This document shows positions 9,717-17,322 of a stretch of 64,000 nucleotides of DNA, one piece after another. The position numbers were made by a program, and so were the translations under genes. Location: assembly GCA_913055685.1 (NCBI GenBank), contig CAJXKC010000004.1:62001-126000 (forward strand), read 5' to 3'. Under the pieces are notes generated by a model that did not search any database, had not been told where the DNA came from, and was given only the letters and a program-made list of their open reading frames with translations. Origin of the DNA: an uncultured Flavobacteriales bacterium (GTDB lineage: Bacteria > Bacteroidota > Bacteroidia > Flavobacteriales > Schleiferiaceae). Numbering within the stretch: position 1 is the stretch's first letter; each line of letters begins with the position of its first letter.

Positions 9717-11048
9717 ATGTCTTCAATTAGAAATTTATTTAAACAGCAAAAGTTTTTATCCATGGCCAGTTCCGTTTCCGGAGCGGTTTTTGGGATTTTA
9801 ATTTTTGCCTTAATGGCTCGCTCCTTATCCAAGGAAGATTTCGGGATATTCGGCGTTTATCTAGCCATTGTTACCACTTTTAGTATGGTTAAAAGTGGTT
9901 TGGTGGGTAAGCCGGTCATAAAGCAATTAGCGGAAACCGATAGCGAACAGGAACAAGCGGTGATTCTCGGGAGTGCTTGGAGATTGTCTTTTTACAGTTC
10001 ACTGGTTTTTATTTTACCCTTAGCTTTAGTGTTAGGGGGCTTGTACTGGCATTATCAGACCGAAGAGTTTTTACTCTATACCGTTTTCGCCCCCTTGTTT
10101 GCATTGGGAACCATACCATTTAATATTGCCACTTATAAGCAGAATGCCGAAATGCGCTTTGATCGTTTGCTGCGTCTGCGTTTTATGAACAGGGGCTTAT
10201 ACTTTCTAGGGGTCTTGGTGGTGTATCTATTAGATGGGGGAATTTGGTATATGATGGGCGCTTATTTGGTGGCTTCAGTAATTCCTTCGATCGTAGCAAT
10301 CTTTAAGGGTTGGTCAGGCTTTCAGTATCTAAGTCAATACGACCCTCTAGTTTTTAAGGACCTTTTTCGCTTTGGAAGATTTACCATGGGTACCTTAATT
10401 GGTAGTACCTTATTAAGAAGTAGCGATGATTTTCTGATTCGTATTTTCCTAGGTCCCGAAGGAGTGGCTTTATACCAGGTGCCACAACGTTTAGTTAATT
10501 TGATAGACATCCCCTTACGAGCTTTAGTGAGTTTCTCCTTTCCCTCTTTAGCGAAAGCCAATAAAAGCGGCGATCAATCGAAGTTTAGCACCGAATTTGA
10601 GACTTCGGCAGGCTTTGCCTTTGTATTGTTATTCCCAATGGCGGTTGCTGCTTTTATTTTCGCGGAGCCTTTGGTGGTAGCCTTAGGCGGATTAAAATAT
10701 GCCAATACAGACGCGGCTAATTTGTTGCGAATATTCTCGGTGTTTATGGCCTTCACTAGCTTAGATCGCTATGCAGGAGTGGCCTTGGATGTGCTTAATC
10801 GCCCGCAGGTTAACCTGAAAAAGGTTATTGTGATGTTATCGGTGAACATCATTGGCGATGTAATAGTGCTCTACTACTTCCAAGACATCTTATGGGTTGC
10901 GGCTATTTCTATTCTCACCTTTTCTACTGGTACTATTTTAGGCTACCAATACATAAAGGATCGGGTGCCTCTACGCTTCCTACATTGGTTTGCTTTGGGT
11001 ATTAAGGAGATTCAGCGCTTTGTTAAAAAGCTTGTGAGAAAGTCATAG
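9717..11048 (+). CDS. Wzx-like polysaccharide flippase
   Basis: 443 residues, almost entirely hydrophobic, with about 12 predicted membrane helices, and an N-terminal layout (SGAVFGILIFALMARSLSKEDFGIFG) typical of the PST/Wzx branch of the MOP exporter superfamily. Flippases of this kind move undecaprenyl-linked oligosaccharide units across the inner membrane. The gene starts 3 bp after the sulfotransferase stop, so the two are probably translated from one mRNA. Specificity cannot be read from sequence. Confidence 0.87.
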   Translation: MSSIRNLFKQQKFLSMASSVSGAVFGILIFALMARSLSKEDFGIFGVYLAIVTTFSMVKSGLVGKPVIKQLAETDSEQEQAVILGSAWRLSFYSSLVFILPLALVLGGLYWHYQTEEFLLYTVFAPLFALGTIPFNIATYKQNAEMRFDRLLRLRFMNRGLYFLGVLVVYLLDGGIWYMMGAYLVASVIPSIVAIFKGWSGFQYLSQYDPLVFKDLFRFGRFTMGTLIGSTLLRSSDDFLIRIFLGPEGVALYQVPQRLVNLIDIPLRALVSFSFPSLAKANKSGDQSKFSTEFETSAGFAFVLLFPMAVAAFIFAEPLVVALGGLKYANTDAANLLRIFSVFMAFTSLDRYAGVALDVLNRPQVNLKKVIVMLSVNIIGDVIVLYYFQDILWVAAISILTFSTGTILGYQYIKDRVPLRFLHWFALGIKEIQRFVKKLVRKS

Positions 11049-11082
11049 CCATTCCTTCTTAATTGCTTTCCCAAAATGGGAT

Positions 11083-11119
11083 AATGGTCTAACTTTGGTA
11101 AAGAGCTGAAAAGACCATT
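11083..11119. repeat. inverted repeat AATGGTCT-N21-AGACCATT before response-regulator gene
   Basis: A perfect 8-bp inverted repeat (11083-11090 and 11112-11119) encloses the predicted -7 box and ends one base before the ATG of the sigma-54 regulator. Because the left arm lies upstream of the expected transcription start, a DNA operator is more likely than an RNA hairpin. Autoregulation is inference. Confidence 0.55.
11090..11097 (+). promoter_or_regulatory. -7 box TAACTTTG of the response-regulator operon
   Basis: Fits TAnnTTTG, 23 nt before the ATG at 11121. It likely drives the co-directional genes from 11121 to 17321, which are nearly all overlapping or closely spaced. Confidence 0.5.
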
Positions 11120-11120
11120 C

Positions 11121-12464
11121 ATGCGCATCTTTTTATTAGAAGATAACGAATTGTACGCCCGGAGATTAGAGTACCACCTTGCTTTAAATCCTGAGAATGA
11201 GGTGCGTCGTTTCAGTAATGCCAATTCTTTTTTAGCCCATTTACATGAAGCTCCCGATTGTGTGCTTTTGGATTATGGCTTACCGGATAAATCCGGAACG
11301 GAGGTCCTAAAGTTGATCAAGGAATACGATGCTGAGCTACCGGTTCTAATTGTATCCGGACAAGAAGATGTTTCGACTGCAGTGGACTTATTGCGGGAAG
11401 GAGCTTATGATTACATTGTAAAGGACGACAATACCCAAGATAAAATATGGAAGGCCATAAATAACTTGCGAGAAACGGTAAGTATGCGTAAGGAGCTCTC
11501 GGAGTTACGAGCCGAGCTTAGCACCCGCTATGATTTTCAAAAAATCATGGGTTTAAGCGAAGAGATCCAAAAGGTACATAAGCTTATCGCGAAAGCCGCT
11601 CAAACAAATATTTCGGTTTCCATCATCGGTGAAACCGGAACCGGAAAAGAATTGGTAGCCAAAGCTATTCATTACAATTCTCCCAATTCAAAACGCCCCC
11701 TCGTATCGATTAATTTATCGGCCATACCGTCCGATTTAATTGAAGGGGAGCTATTTGGTCATGAGGCAGGCGCTTTTACCGGTGCCCATAATCGACGTAT
11801 CGGTAAGTTTGAAGAAGCCAATGGAGGTACTTTATTTTTAGATGAAATAGGGGAGTTGGATTTAAACATTCAGGCTAAACTGCTTAGGGTTTTGCAGGAA
11901 AGGGAAATCTACCGTTTAGGAAGTAACAAGCCGATAAAAATAAATTGTCGGGTTATCGTAGCCACTCATCGTAATTTGGCTCAGGAGGTCAGAGAGGGCC
12001 GCTTTCGCGAAGATTTATACTATCGCATCCTAGGAATGCCTATTGAGTTGCCACCTTTACGAAAACGAGGCGCGGATAAATTGCTATTAGCCAAGCACTT
12101 TCTTAGCACTTTCACCAAAGAAAATCGCTTGCCCGGCTTAAAATTAAGCAAAGCGGCGCAAGAAAGAATAATGGCTTATCCTTGGCCCGGGAATGTACGT
12201 GAATTGAAAGCGGTAATTGAATTGGCTTGTGTCTTAGCCGAGAAAGGTATAATCGAGGAAAAAGACCTCAATTATAACTCTGTTAGCGATGAAATGGATA
12301 ATTTAGTAGATGAGGGATTATCCCTTAAAGAATACAACAGACGCATTATCCAGCATTACTTGAAAAAGTATCAGAATAATGTAGTACAAGTGGCGCAGAA
12401 ACTGGAAGTTGGTAAGAGCACCTTGTACCGAATGATAAAGAATAAGGAACTGAATATTAATTAA
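11121..12464 (+). CDS. sigma-54-dependent response regulator (NtrC family)
   Basis: 447 residues in three domains. The receiver (1-120) has acidic pocket E7/D8, phospho-acceptor D51 (CVLLDYGLP) and the conserved Lys in YIVKDD. The AAA+ sigma-54 activation domain (about 140-370) has Walker A GETGTGKE (170-177), the sigma-54 contact loop GAFTGA (217-222) and Walker B LFLDEIGE (D241-E242). A Fis-type helix-turn-helix lies at the C terminus (about 405-447, VAQKLEVGKSTLYRMIK). It should activate sigma-54 promoters when phosphorylated. It is followed by Hpt and receiver genes and no cognate kinase is adjacent, so it is likely fed by a phosphorelay. An inverted repeat sits directly before its start. 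Confidence 0.95.
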   Translation: MRIFLLEDNELYARRLEYHLALNPENEVRRFSNANSFLAHLHEAPDCVLLDYGLPDKSGTEVLKLIKEYDAELPVLIVSGQEDVSTAVDLLREGAYDYIVKDDNTQDKIWKAINNLRETVSMRKELSELRAELSTRYDFQKIMGLSEEIQKVHKLIAKAAQTNISVSIIGETGTGKELVAKAIHYNSPNSKRPLVSINLSAIPSDLIEGELFGHEAGAFTGAHNRRIGKFEEANGGTLFLDEIGELDLNIQAKLLRVLQEREIYRLGSNKPIKINCRVIVATHRNLAQEVREGRFREDLYYRILGMPIELPPLRKRGADKLLLAKHFLSTFTKENRLPGLKLSKAAQERIMAYPWPGNVRELKAVIELACVLAEKGIIEEKDLNYNSVSDEMDNLVDEGLSLKEYNRRIIQHYLKKYQNNVVQVAQKLEVGKSTLYRMIKNKELNIN

Positions 12465-12476
12465 AACCCCATCCCA

Positions 12477-12815
12477 ATGTCCGATAGCGTATATGATTTA
12501 TCCCAACTCGAGGAACTCGGTGGCGGCGATATGGATTTTGTAAATATGATGGTTGCAACCTTCCTGGAGCACACTCCGGGTCAGCTTGAAGAAATGAAAA
12601 AGGCCCATGCCAGCGGCGATTGGGCAACCTTAGGATCTATTGCACATAAGATTAAGCCTAATGTAGATATGTTTGGTATAAATACCATTGTCCAAGACAT
12701 CCGAGATTTAGAGCAAATGGGCAAAGCCGGCGAGAGTGGCCCAGATATGGACAGCAAACTGGCCAAAGTAGACCAAGAACTTAACAAAGCCTTTGTGGCA
12801 CTTAGCGAGCGATAA
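12477..12815 (+). CDS. stand-alone Hpt phosphotransfer protein
   Basis: 112 residues, all-helical, matching the Hpt four-helix-bundle domain. The phospho-accepting histidine is H57 in SIAHKIKPNVDMFG, the classical HxxKxxxxxxG pattern. Hpt proteins shuttle phosphoryl groups between receivers in multistep relays. Its stop overlaps the next gene's ATG by one base, and it lies 12 bp after the sigma-54 regulator, so these proteins probably work in one relay; partner identity is inferred from context. Confidence 0.9.
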   Translation: MSDSVYDLSQLEELGGGDMDFVNMMVATFLEHTPGQLEEMKKAHASGDWATLGSIAHKIKPNVDMFGINTIVQDIRDLEQMGKAGESGPDMDSKLAKVDQELNKAFVALSER

Positions 12816-13201
12816 TGGAAGCCAAGAAACGCGAGGAAATTCTGATCATCGACGATCAGCCCATTATGCTCAAATTATTGGAGCAAATTTTAAAGGACCG
12901 CTACGAAGTGGTGGCCCTAGAAAATGGTAAAGAGGCCTTGGAATGGATGTATTCTGGGAATATTCCAGACTTAGTGGTGGCCGACCTTAATATGCCTGAG
13001 ATTGATGGCTTTGAATACATTCAACGTATCCGTGAAAGCGGGTTTTTCTATGACGTTCCGCTTATTGTATTGTCTGGTGAAGAGAGCAGCACGGAGCGAA
13101 TTAAATGTTTGAAGTTAGGAGCTAATGATTACCTCATTAAGCCTTTTAACCCCGAAGAACTGCGCTTGCGTATCGATAACCTAATCCGTTTAAAAGGGTG
13201 A
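12815..13201 (+). CDS. single-domain response regulator (CheY-like)
   Basis: 128 residues making only a receiver domain: acidic pocket D13/D14 (IIDDQ), phospho-acceptor D57 (VVADLNMPE), the Thr/Ser switch (VLSGEES) and K109 (YLIKPF) are all present. There is no output domain, so it acts by protein contact or as an intermediate of a phosphorelay with the Hpt protein before it. The stop overlaps the GTG start of the sugar transferase gene (GTGA), implying coupled translation; a regulatory link to that transferase is plausible but inferred. Confidence 0.92.
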   Translation: MEAKKREEILIIDDQPIMLKLLEQILKDRYEVVALENGKEALEWMYSGNIPDLVVADLNMPEIDGFEYIQRIRESGFFYDVPLIVLSGEESSTERIKCLKLGANDYLIKPFNPEELRLRIDNLIRLKG

Positions 13202-14343
13202 AACAAGTTATCTTCATCGGTGAATCGGAAGAGGTTCTGGAGATCCTACGTTCCAAGTTTGAGGATAGGCTTAATCACGTCCTTAACGTGGTGGGCTTCT
13301 ACAATGAGCTTGAAAATCTGGACGGAGTGGAATTGGTGGTTTCGGAAACCAAACTTAAAGGCATTCCGGGTGACGAAATTTTTAACCGTTACCGTGATTT
13401 GCTTAATGAGAAGAATATCCCCTTTGTTTTGGTAGGGGATAAACTACCTAATTCCAAGCGCGCCGCTCATTTAAAACGCGGAATAATGGAAGTAGTGTGG
13501 AACCGCGAGCAACTGGAAACCTTAATAAATAAGTTGGAATTTTACCACGATATGCTCAATTGGCGCTTGCATCAGTTCAAGCAGAAAGCCAAGGCAGAAT
13601 ATCACATTCCTGTAGCAAAGAGAATCTTTGATATAGTGGTAGCCGGCTTCGCCTTATTGATGGTTTCTCCCTTGCTAATTATTACGGCTATTGCCATCCG
13701 ACTAGAGTCGAAGGGCAAAGTTTATTATAAATCAAAGCGAGTGGGAACTGGCTATCGGGTTTTTGACTTTTACAAGTTGCGCTCTATGTATACCGATGCC
13801 GATCAGCGTATCAAGGATTTAAAACACTTGAATCAATACGCCGAGGAAGCTAAAAAGAAACAAAGCGACCTTCCGGTAGAAAAGAAAGTTTCCAGTGCGG
13901 CCCCTCAATTAATTAATAAGGATGGCAAGCCAATGACCGAGGAGGAGTATCAAGAGTACCGACGTCAACAAACCGCCGGAACCTTTATTAAGATTAAGGA
14001 TGATCCTCGCATTACTAGGGTAGGTAAGATTATTCGAAACACCAGTATTGATGAGCTTCCGCAATTAATAAATGTTTTAAAAGGCGATATGTCTATCGTG
14101 GGTAACCGCCCTTTACCTTTGTACGAAGCCGAACAACTTACTTCCGATGACTGGAGTCAGCGTTTCCTGGCACCAGCCGGAATCACCGGTTTATGGCAGG
14201 TGGAGAAACGCGGTGGTGGAGAAATGAGTGAAGATGAACGCAAAGGCTTGGATAATAAATACGCAGAGAACTTTAGTTTTTGGAATGATATTCGACTAAT
14301 CCTTCGAACCATTCCGGCATTGTTCCAAAAAGAAAACGTGTGA
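13198..14343 (+). CDS. priming sugar-phosphate transferase with N-terminal pseudo-receiver
   Basis: 381 residues, GTG start overlapping the previous stop by 4 bp. Residues about 1-115 look like a receiver fold that has lost its active site: the acidic pocket reads FIGES, and the acceptor position aligned with LVVAD of the preceding receiver is LVVSE, i.e. a Glu at residue 50. After a linker comes one membrane helix (about 144-167) and the bacterial sugar transferase domain (KSKRVG, FYKLRSM, DPRITRVG, TSIDELPQLINVLKGDMS, IVGNRPLP, GITGLWQV). An unusual insert of about 60 residues lies between the LRSM and DPRIT motifs. Such enzymes start repeat-unit synthesis by loading a sugar phosphate onto undecaprenyl phosphate at the inner membrane. 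Confidence 0.9.
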   Translation: MKQVIFIGESEEVLEILRSKFEDRLNHVLNVVGFYNELENLDGVELVVSETKLKGIPGDEIFNRYRDLLNEKNIPFVLVGDKLPNSKRAAHLKRGIMEVVWNREQLETLINKLEFYHDMLNWRLHQFKQKAKAEYHIPVAKRIFDIVVAGFALLMVSPLLIITAIAIRLESKGKVYYKSKRVGTGYRVFDFYKLRSMYTDADQRIKDLKHLNQYAEEAKKKQSDLPVEKKVSSAAPQLINKDGKPMTEEEYQEYRRQQTAGTFIKIKDDPRITRVGKIIRNTSIDELPQLINVLKGDMSIVGNRPLPLYEAEQLTSDDWSQRFLAPAGITGLWQVEKRGGGEMSEDERKGLDNKYAENFSFWNDIRLILRTIPALFQKENV

Positions 14344-15071
14344 TAAAGATTAGAAGCTTCCTAATACTATTGGTCTTTTTGGGCTTGGGCTTTACTGGCA
14401 AGGGGCAATCCTTTGGACGGTCGCAAGGGGGCAGTACCAATATCGACTCCCTTATAATTGATTTAGCCGATTACCTACCACCCTTGAATATGCTTATTGA
14501 TAGCGCGGTTGCAAATGCTCCAGCTATTGATTATTACCGACAAAGACAATTGATGTTTGAGTATGAAATGGCGGCTTTCAATAAAGATTGGATGAGTGGT
14601 GTGCGCTTCGGAGCGGGTTACACTATAGGTAGCAATGCCTTAATCGAAAATGGTTTGGCCTTAGCGGGTTATAATTATGGGGTTTCGGTTTACATACCTC
14701 TAAGTACCTTTTTTGGTCAGCGGGATAAGGCTAAAGCTTCTTTAGCCGCATCAGCTAGCGAAAATGCTAAGCGTAAAGAAACAGAATTGTCTATTCGCAA
14801 GGAGGTTGAAGAAACCTACAGCCGACTATTTATGCTAAGGGACCTTATTAAAGAAGCTACTAATGCCAAAGAGTCTTCGCAGTTTATTTACGAGCAGTCG
14901 GAGGAACGCTACGTAAACGGAGAAATAACTATTAATGAATTAGGTCAATTAGCTGATTTAAGAAGTCGTTGGGCCAATAATTACATCACCCTAAAGAATC
15001 AGTTTTACGATACCTATAGACATTTGCAGAGATTGGTGGGTGTGCCATTTAGTAAATTCAATCACAAATAA
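14340..15071 (+). CDS. short TolC-like outer-membrane protein
   Basis: 243 residues from a GTG overlapping the previous stop. A signal peptide is visible (FLILLVFLGLGFTGKGQ). The mature part has an alternating beta-strand and long-helix layout: SGVRFGAGYTIG and YNYGVSVYIPLSTFFGQRDKAKASLAAS, then heptad-like helices with LRDLIKEATNAKES and a TolC-like YVNGEITINELGQL segment. Usual TolC proteins are about 420-490 residues with two repeats; this one has about one. No Wza/OPX-type export lipoprotein was found in the locus, so it may form the outer-membrane exit for the polysaccharide. That role is inference. Confidence 0.75.
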   Translation: MIKIRSFLILLVFLGLGFTGKGQSFGRSQGGSTNIDSLIIDLADYLPPLNMLIDSAVANAPAIDYYRQRQLMFEYEMAAFNKDWMSGVRFGAGYTIGSNALIENGLALAGYNYGVSVYIPLSTFFGQRDKAKASLAASASENAKRKETELSIRKEVEETYSRLFMLRDLIKEATNAKESSQFIYEQSEERYVNGEITINELGQLADLRSRWANNYITLKNQFYDTYRHLQRLVGVPFSKFNHK

Positions 15072-15077
15072 GTTTAA

Positions 15078-17321
15078 ATGACCCTAATCCAGTTTTTTAG
15101 GCTCTTTAATCGCAATTTAAACTTATTGCTGCTATCCGCTTTAAGCCTAGCAGTGGTTACCTATTTGCTTACCCGTAATCTACCTAAAACTTACGAATCG
15201 AGTACGGAAATATATACCGGTATCGCATCTGGAATTGATATTGGCGCCGTAGATGTATTAAAGGTAGATTACTTAACCACCTCAACCGAGTTCGACAACT
15301 TACTCAACATTATTCAATCGGACGCTACGCTTGAAGAGGTGGGTATGCGCTTGCTGGTCCAGCACATGATGCTAGACAGTGCCGATCCAGCCTATATTTC
15401 AGAAGAGAACTACGAGCACTTTAAGTACAAGATGCCGGATAGTATTAAGAATATTCTTCTGGACCCCTATTCGGTAGAAAATACTTTGCGTCGCGTGCGG
15501 TATTACCGTGAAAAATACTGGTTTGATGAGAGGGTGAAATTAACCTTTGATATGGAGGCCTCACCTTATTCCCGTAAGGCTATTGACAATATCCGGGTAC
15601 GCCGGATTCAAAGCTCCGACCTGATTAATATTTCCTACTCCTTTAATGATCCAGGTATTGCCCAAAATACCTTGTTAATCCTAACCGAGGTTTTCCGGAA
15701 TAATGTGGCTAAGATTAAAAGTGGACAGTCGGAAGGCGCGGTTCGCTACTTCTCAGAAAAAGTTGCAGAGGCAGCCAAGGCCCTAAATGAGGCGGAGGAT
15801 AACCTTCAGAATTTCCGCATCGAAAATCGGGTTATTAATTACCAAGAACAGACTAAATCTCTGGCTATTCGCAAGGAGAGCATGGAGGAGGCATATCAAG
15901 ACGAATTAGCGGCACAAAGAGCAGCCAAGGCGGCAGTAGAAAAAATTGAAGAGCAGTTGAGTCTCAACAACGTAATGATTCAATTGGGGCAAGACTTCTT
16001 AAATACCAAAACTGAGTTAATCGACTTAAGGGCGCAAATTGCCGAACTGGAAACTTATTTGAATGATGCCGAACTTTTACAGCGCCTTCGGGATAAGGCA
16101 CAAAAACTAGAGGAAAAAGCCCGTAATATTTTAAGCAAGCGCTTTCAGTATAGCCGCACCACCGACGGTGTACCGGTAACCCGTTTAATAAATGAGTGGA
16201 TTACCCATATTTTAGAGTACGACGCTACCACAGCTAGGGTGGCGGTTTTCCAAGAGCGAAAAAGTTATTTCCAAAGAGAGTATGATAAATATGCTCCTCT
16301 AGGCTCAATGTTTGCCCGCTTGGAGCGCGATATTTCGATCAAAGAAAAGAACTACTTGGAAATGCTTAATAGCCTTAATCAGGCCTTATTAAGACAGCGT
16401 GGTGATATGGAAGCTACTGGCGGACAAGTAGTAACTCAGGCGCCCGAATATCCGCGTAAAGCAGAAGCGGGTAAGGAAAAGCTCTTGATTTTAGTTGCGG
16501 GGGTATTTGGTTTTGTTCTGCCGCTCTTGTTTATTCTTTTAAGGGAGTTATTAGATCAATCCATCCGCACTCCAGAAAGGGGAGAGGAGTTAACCGGATT
16601 GAAGCTCCTAGGGGCTTATCCCGACCTTACCGCACGTAGTCAGGTTAAAAATGTAAACTTCGAATGGCTACATGAAAAAGCCAGTGGCCTGCTGGTTCAG
16701 AATCTTCGATTGCAGTCTCTGCATAAAGGTTCTAAGCACTTGGCAAAAAACATCCTAGTATTCTCTACCCGAGCTAAGGACGGAAAGCAACTAACGACCC
16801 ATGTTTTGGCCAATGAATTAAGTGCCCTAAACATGCGGGTTCTAGTAATGGCGCCTAAGGCCTTGCCCGAAAGTGAAAAGCCTTATTACGATTATGTAGT
16901 TTACGAAAACGATACTAAGTTTTTGAATTCGGAGCACATTACAGAATTAGTACCTCTGGGTTTCGACCCTATGCTCTACGACTATATTTTTATGATTGTA
17001 GACGGGATTCTCACCAATCCATATCCTCTAAACCTATTGCCTCAATTCCACTTTAGTGTTTGCGTAACAGGGGCCTTTAGGGACTGGAACCGTGCCGATA
17101 AAGTAGCCTTAGAAGAATTAAGTCAGACTATGGGACAAGAGCCTCTATTACTGCTTAATGGAGTCGAACCTGACTTCATGAGTTCGGTGCTCGGTGAAAT
17201 TGAAAAGCAACGTTCTTGGGTGCGCCGATTTATTAAAGGAATCCTTAGCTTACAGTTGAAATCTAGCGGTCGCAGCTTTAACACCAAAGGCTCCTCCAAT
17301 GGTAAACCGGAGCGCTTGTAG
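15078..17321 (+). CDS. Wzz/Wzc-like polysaccharide co-polymerase with degenerate kinase domain
   Basis: 747 residues. The N-terminal Wzz region begins with a membrane helix (about 15-33) and YESSTEIYTGI. A long coiled-coil periplasmic part follows (about 210-440), then a second helix (about 470-490, ILVAGVFGFVLPLLFILL), then a cytosolic domain laid out like a BY-kinase. That domain appears inactive: the Walker A position reads STRAKDGKQ (563-571) instead of the usual GEGKS/T type, the Walker A' aspartates are missing (VLVMAPKA), and the C terminus has no tyrosine cluster. It should control chain length and couple polymerisation to export, but probably without autophosphorylation. It sits 6 bp after the TolC-like gene. 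Confidence 0.85.
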   Translation: MTLIQFFRLFNRNLNLLLLSALSLAVVTYLLTRNLPKTYESSTEIYTGIASGIDIGAVDVLKVDYLTTSTEFDNLLNIIQSDATLEEVGMRLLVQHMMLDSADPAYISEENYEHFKYKMPDSIKNILLDPYSVENTLRRVRYYREKYWFDERVKLTFDMEASPYSRKAIDNIRVRRIQSSDLINISYSFNDPGIAQNTLLILTEVFRNNVAKIKSGQSEGAVRYFSEKVAEAAKALNEAEDNLQNFRIENRVINYQEQTKSLAIRKESMEEAYQDELAAQRAAKAAVEKIEEQLSLNNVMIQLGQDFLNTKTELIDLRAQIAELETYLNDAELLQRLRDKAQKLEEKARNILSKRFQYSRTTDGVPVTRLINEWITHILEYDATTARVAVFQERKSYFQREYDKYAPLGSMFARLERDISIKEKNYLEMLNSLNQALLRQRGDMEATGGQVVTQAPEYPRKAEAGKEKLLILVAGVFGFVLPLLFILLRELLDQSIRTPERGEELTGLKLLGAYPDLTARSQVKNVNFEWLHEKASGLLVQNLRLQSLHKGSKHLAKNILVFSTRAKDGKQLTTHVLANELSALNMRVLVMAPKALPESEKPYYDYVVYENDTKFLNSEHITELVPLGFDPMLYDYIFMIVDGILTNPYPLNLLPQFHFSVCVTGAFRDWNRADKVALEELSQTMGQEPLLLLNGVEPDFMSSVLGEIEKQRSWVRRFIKGILSLQLKSSGRSFNTKGSSNGKPERL

Positions 17322-17322
17322 G

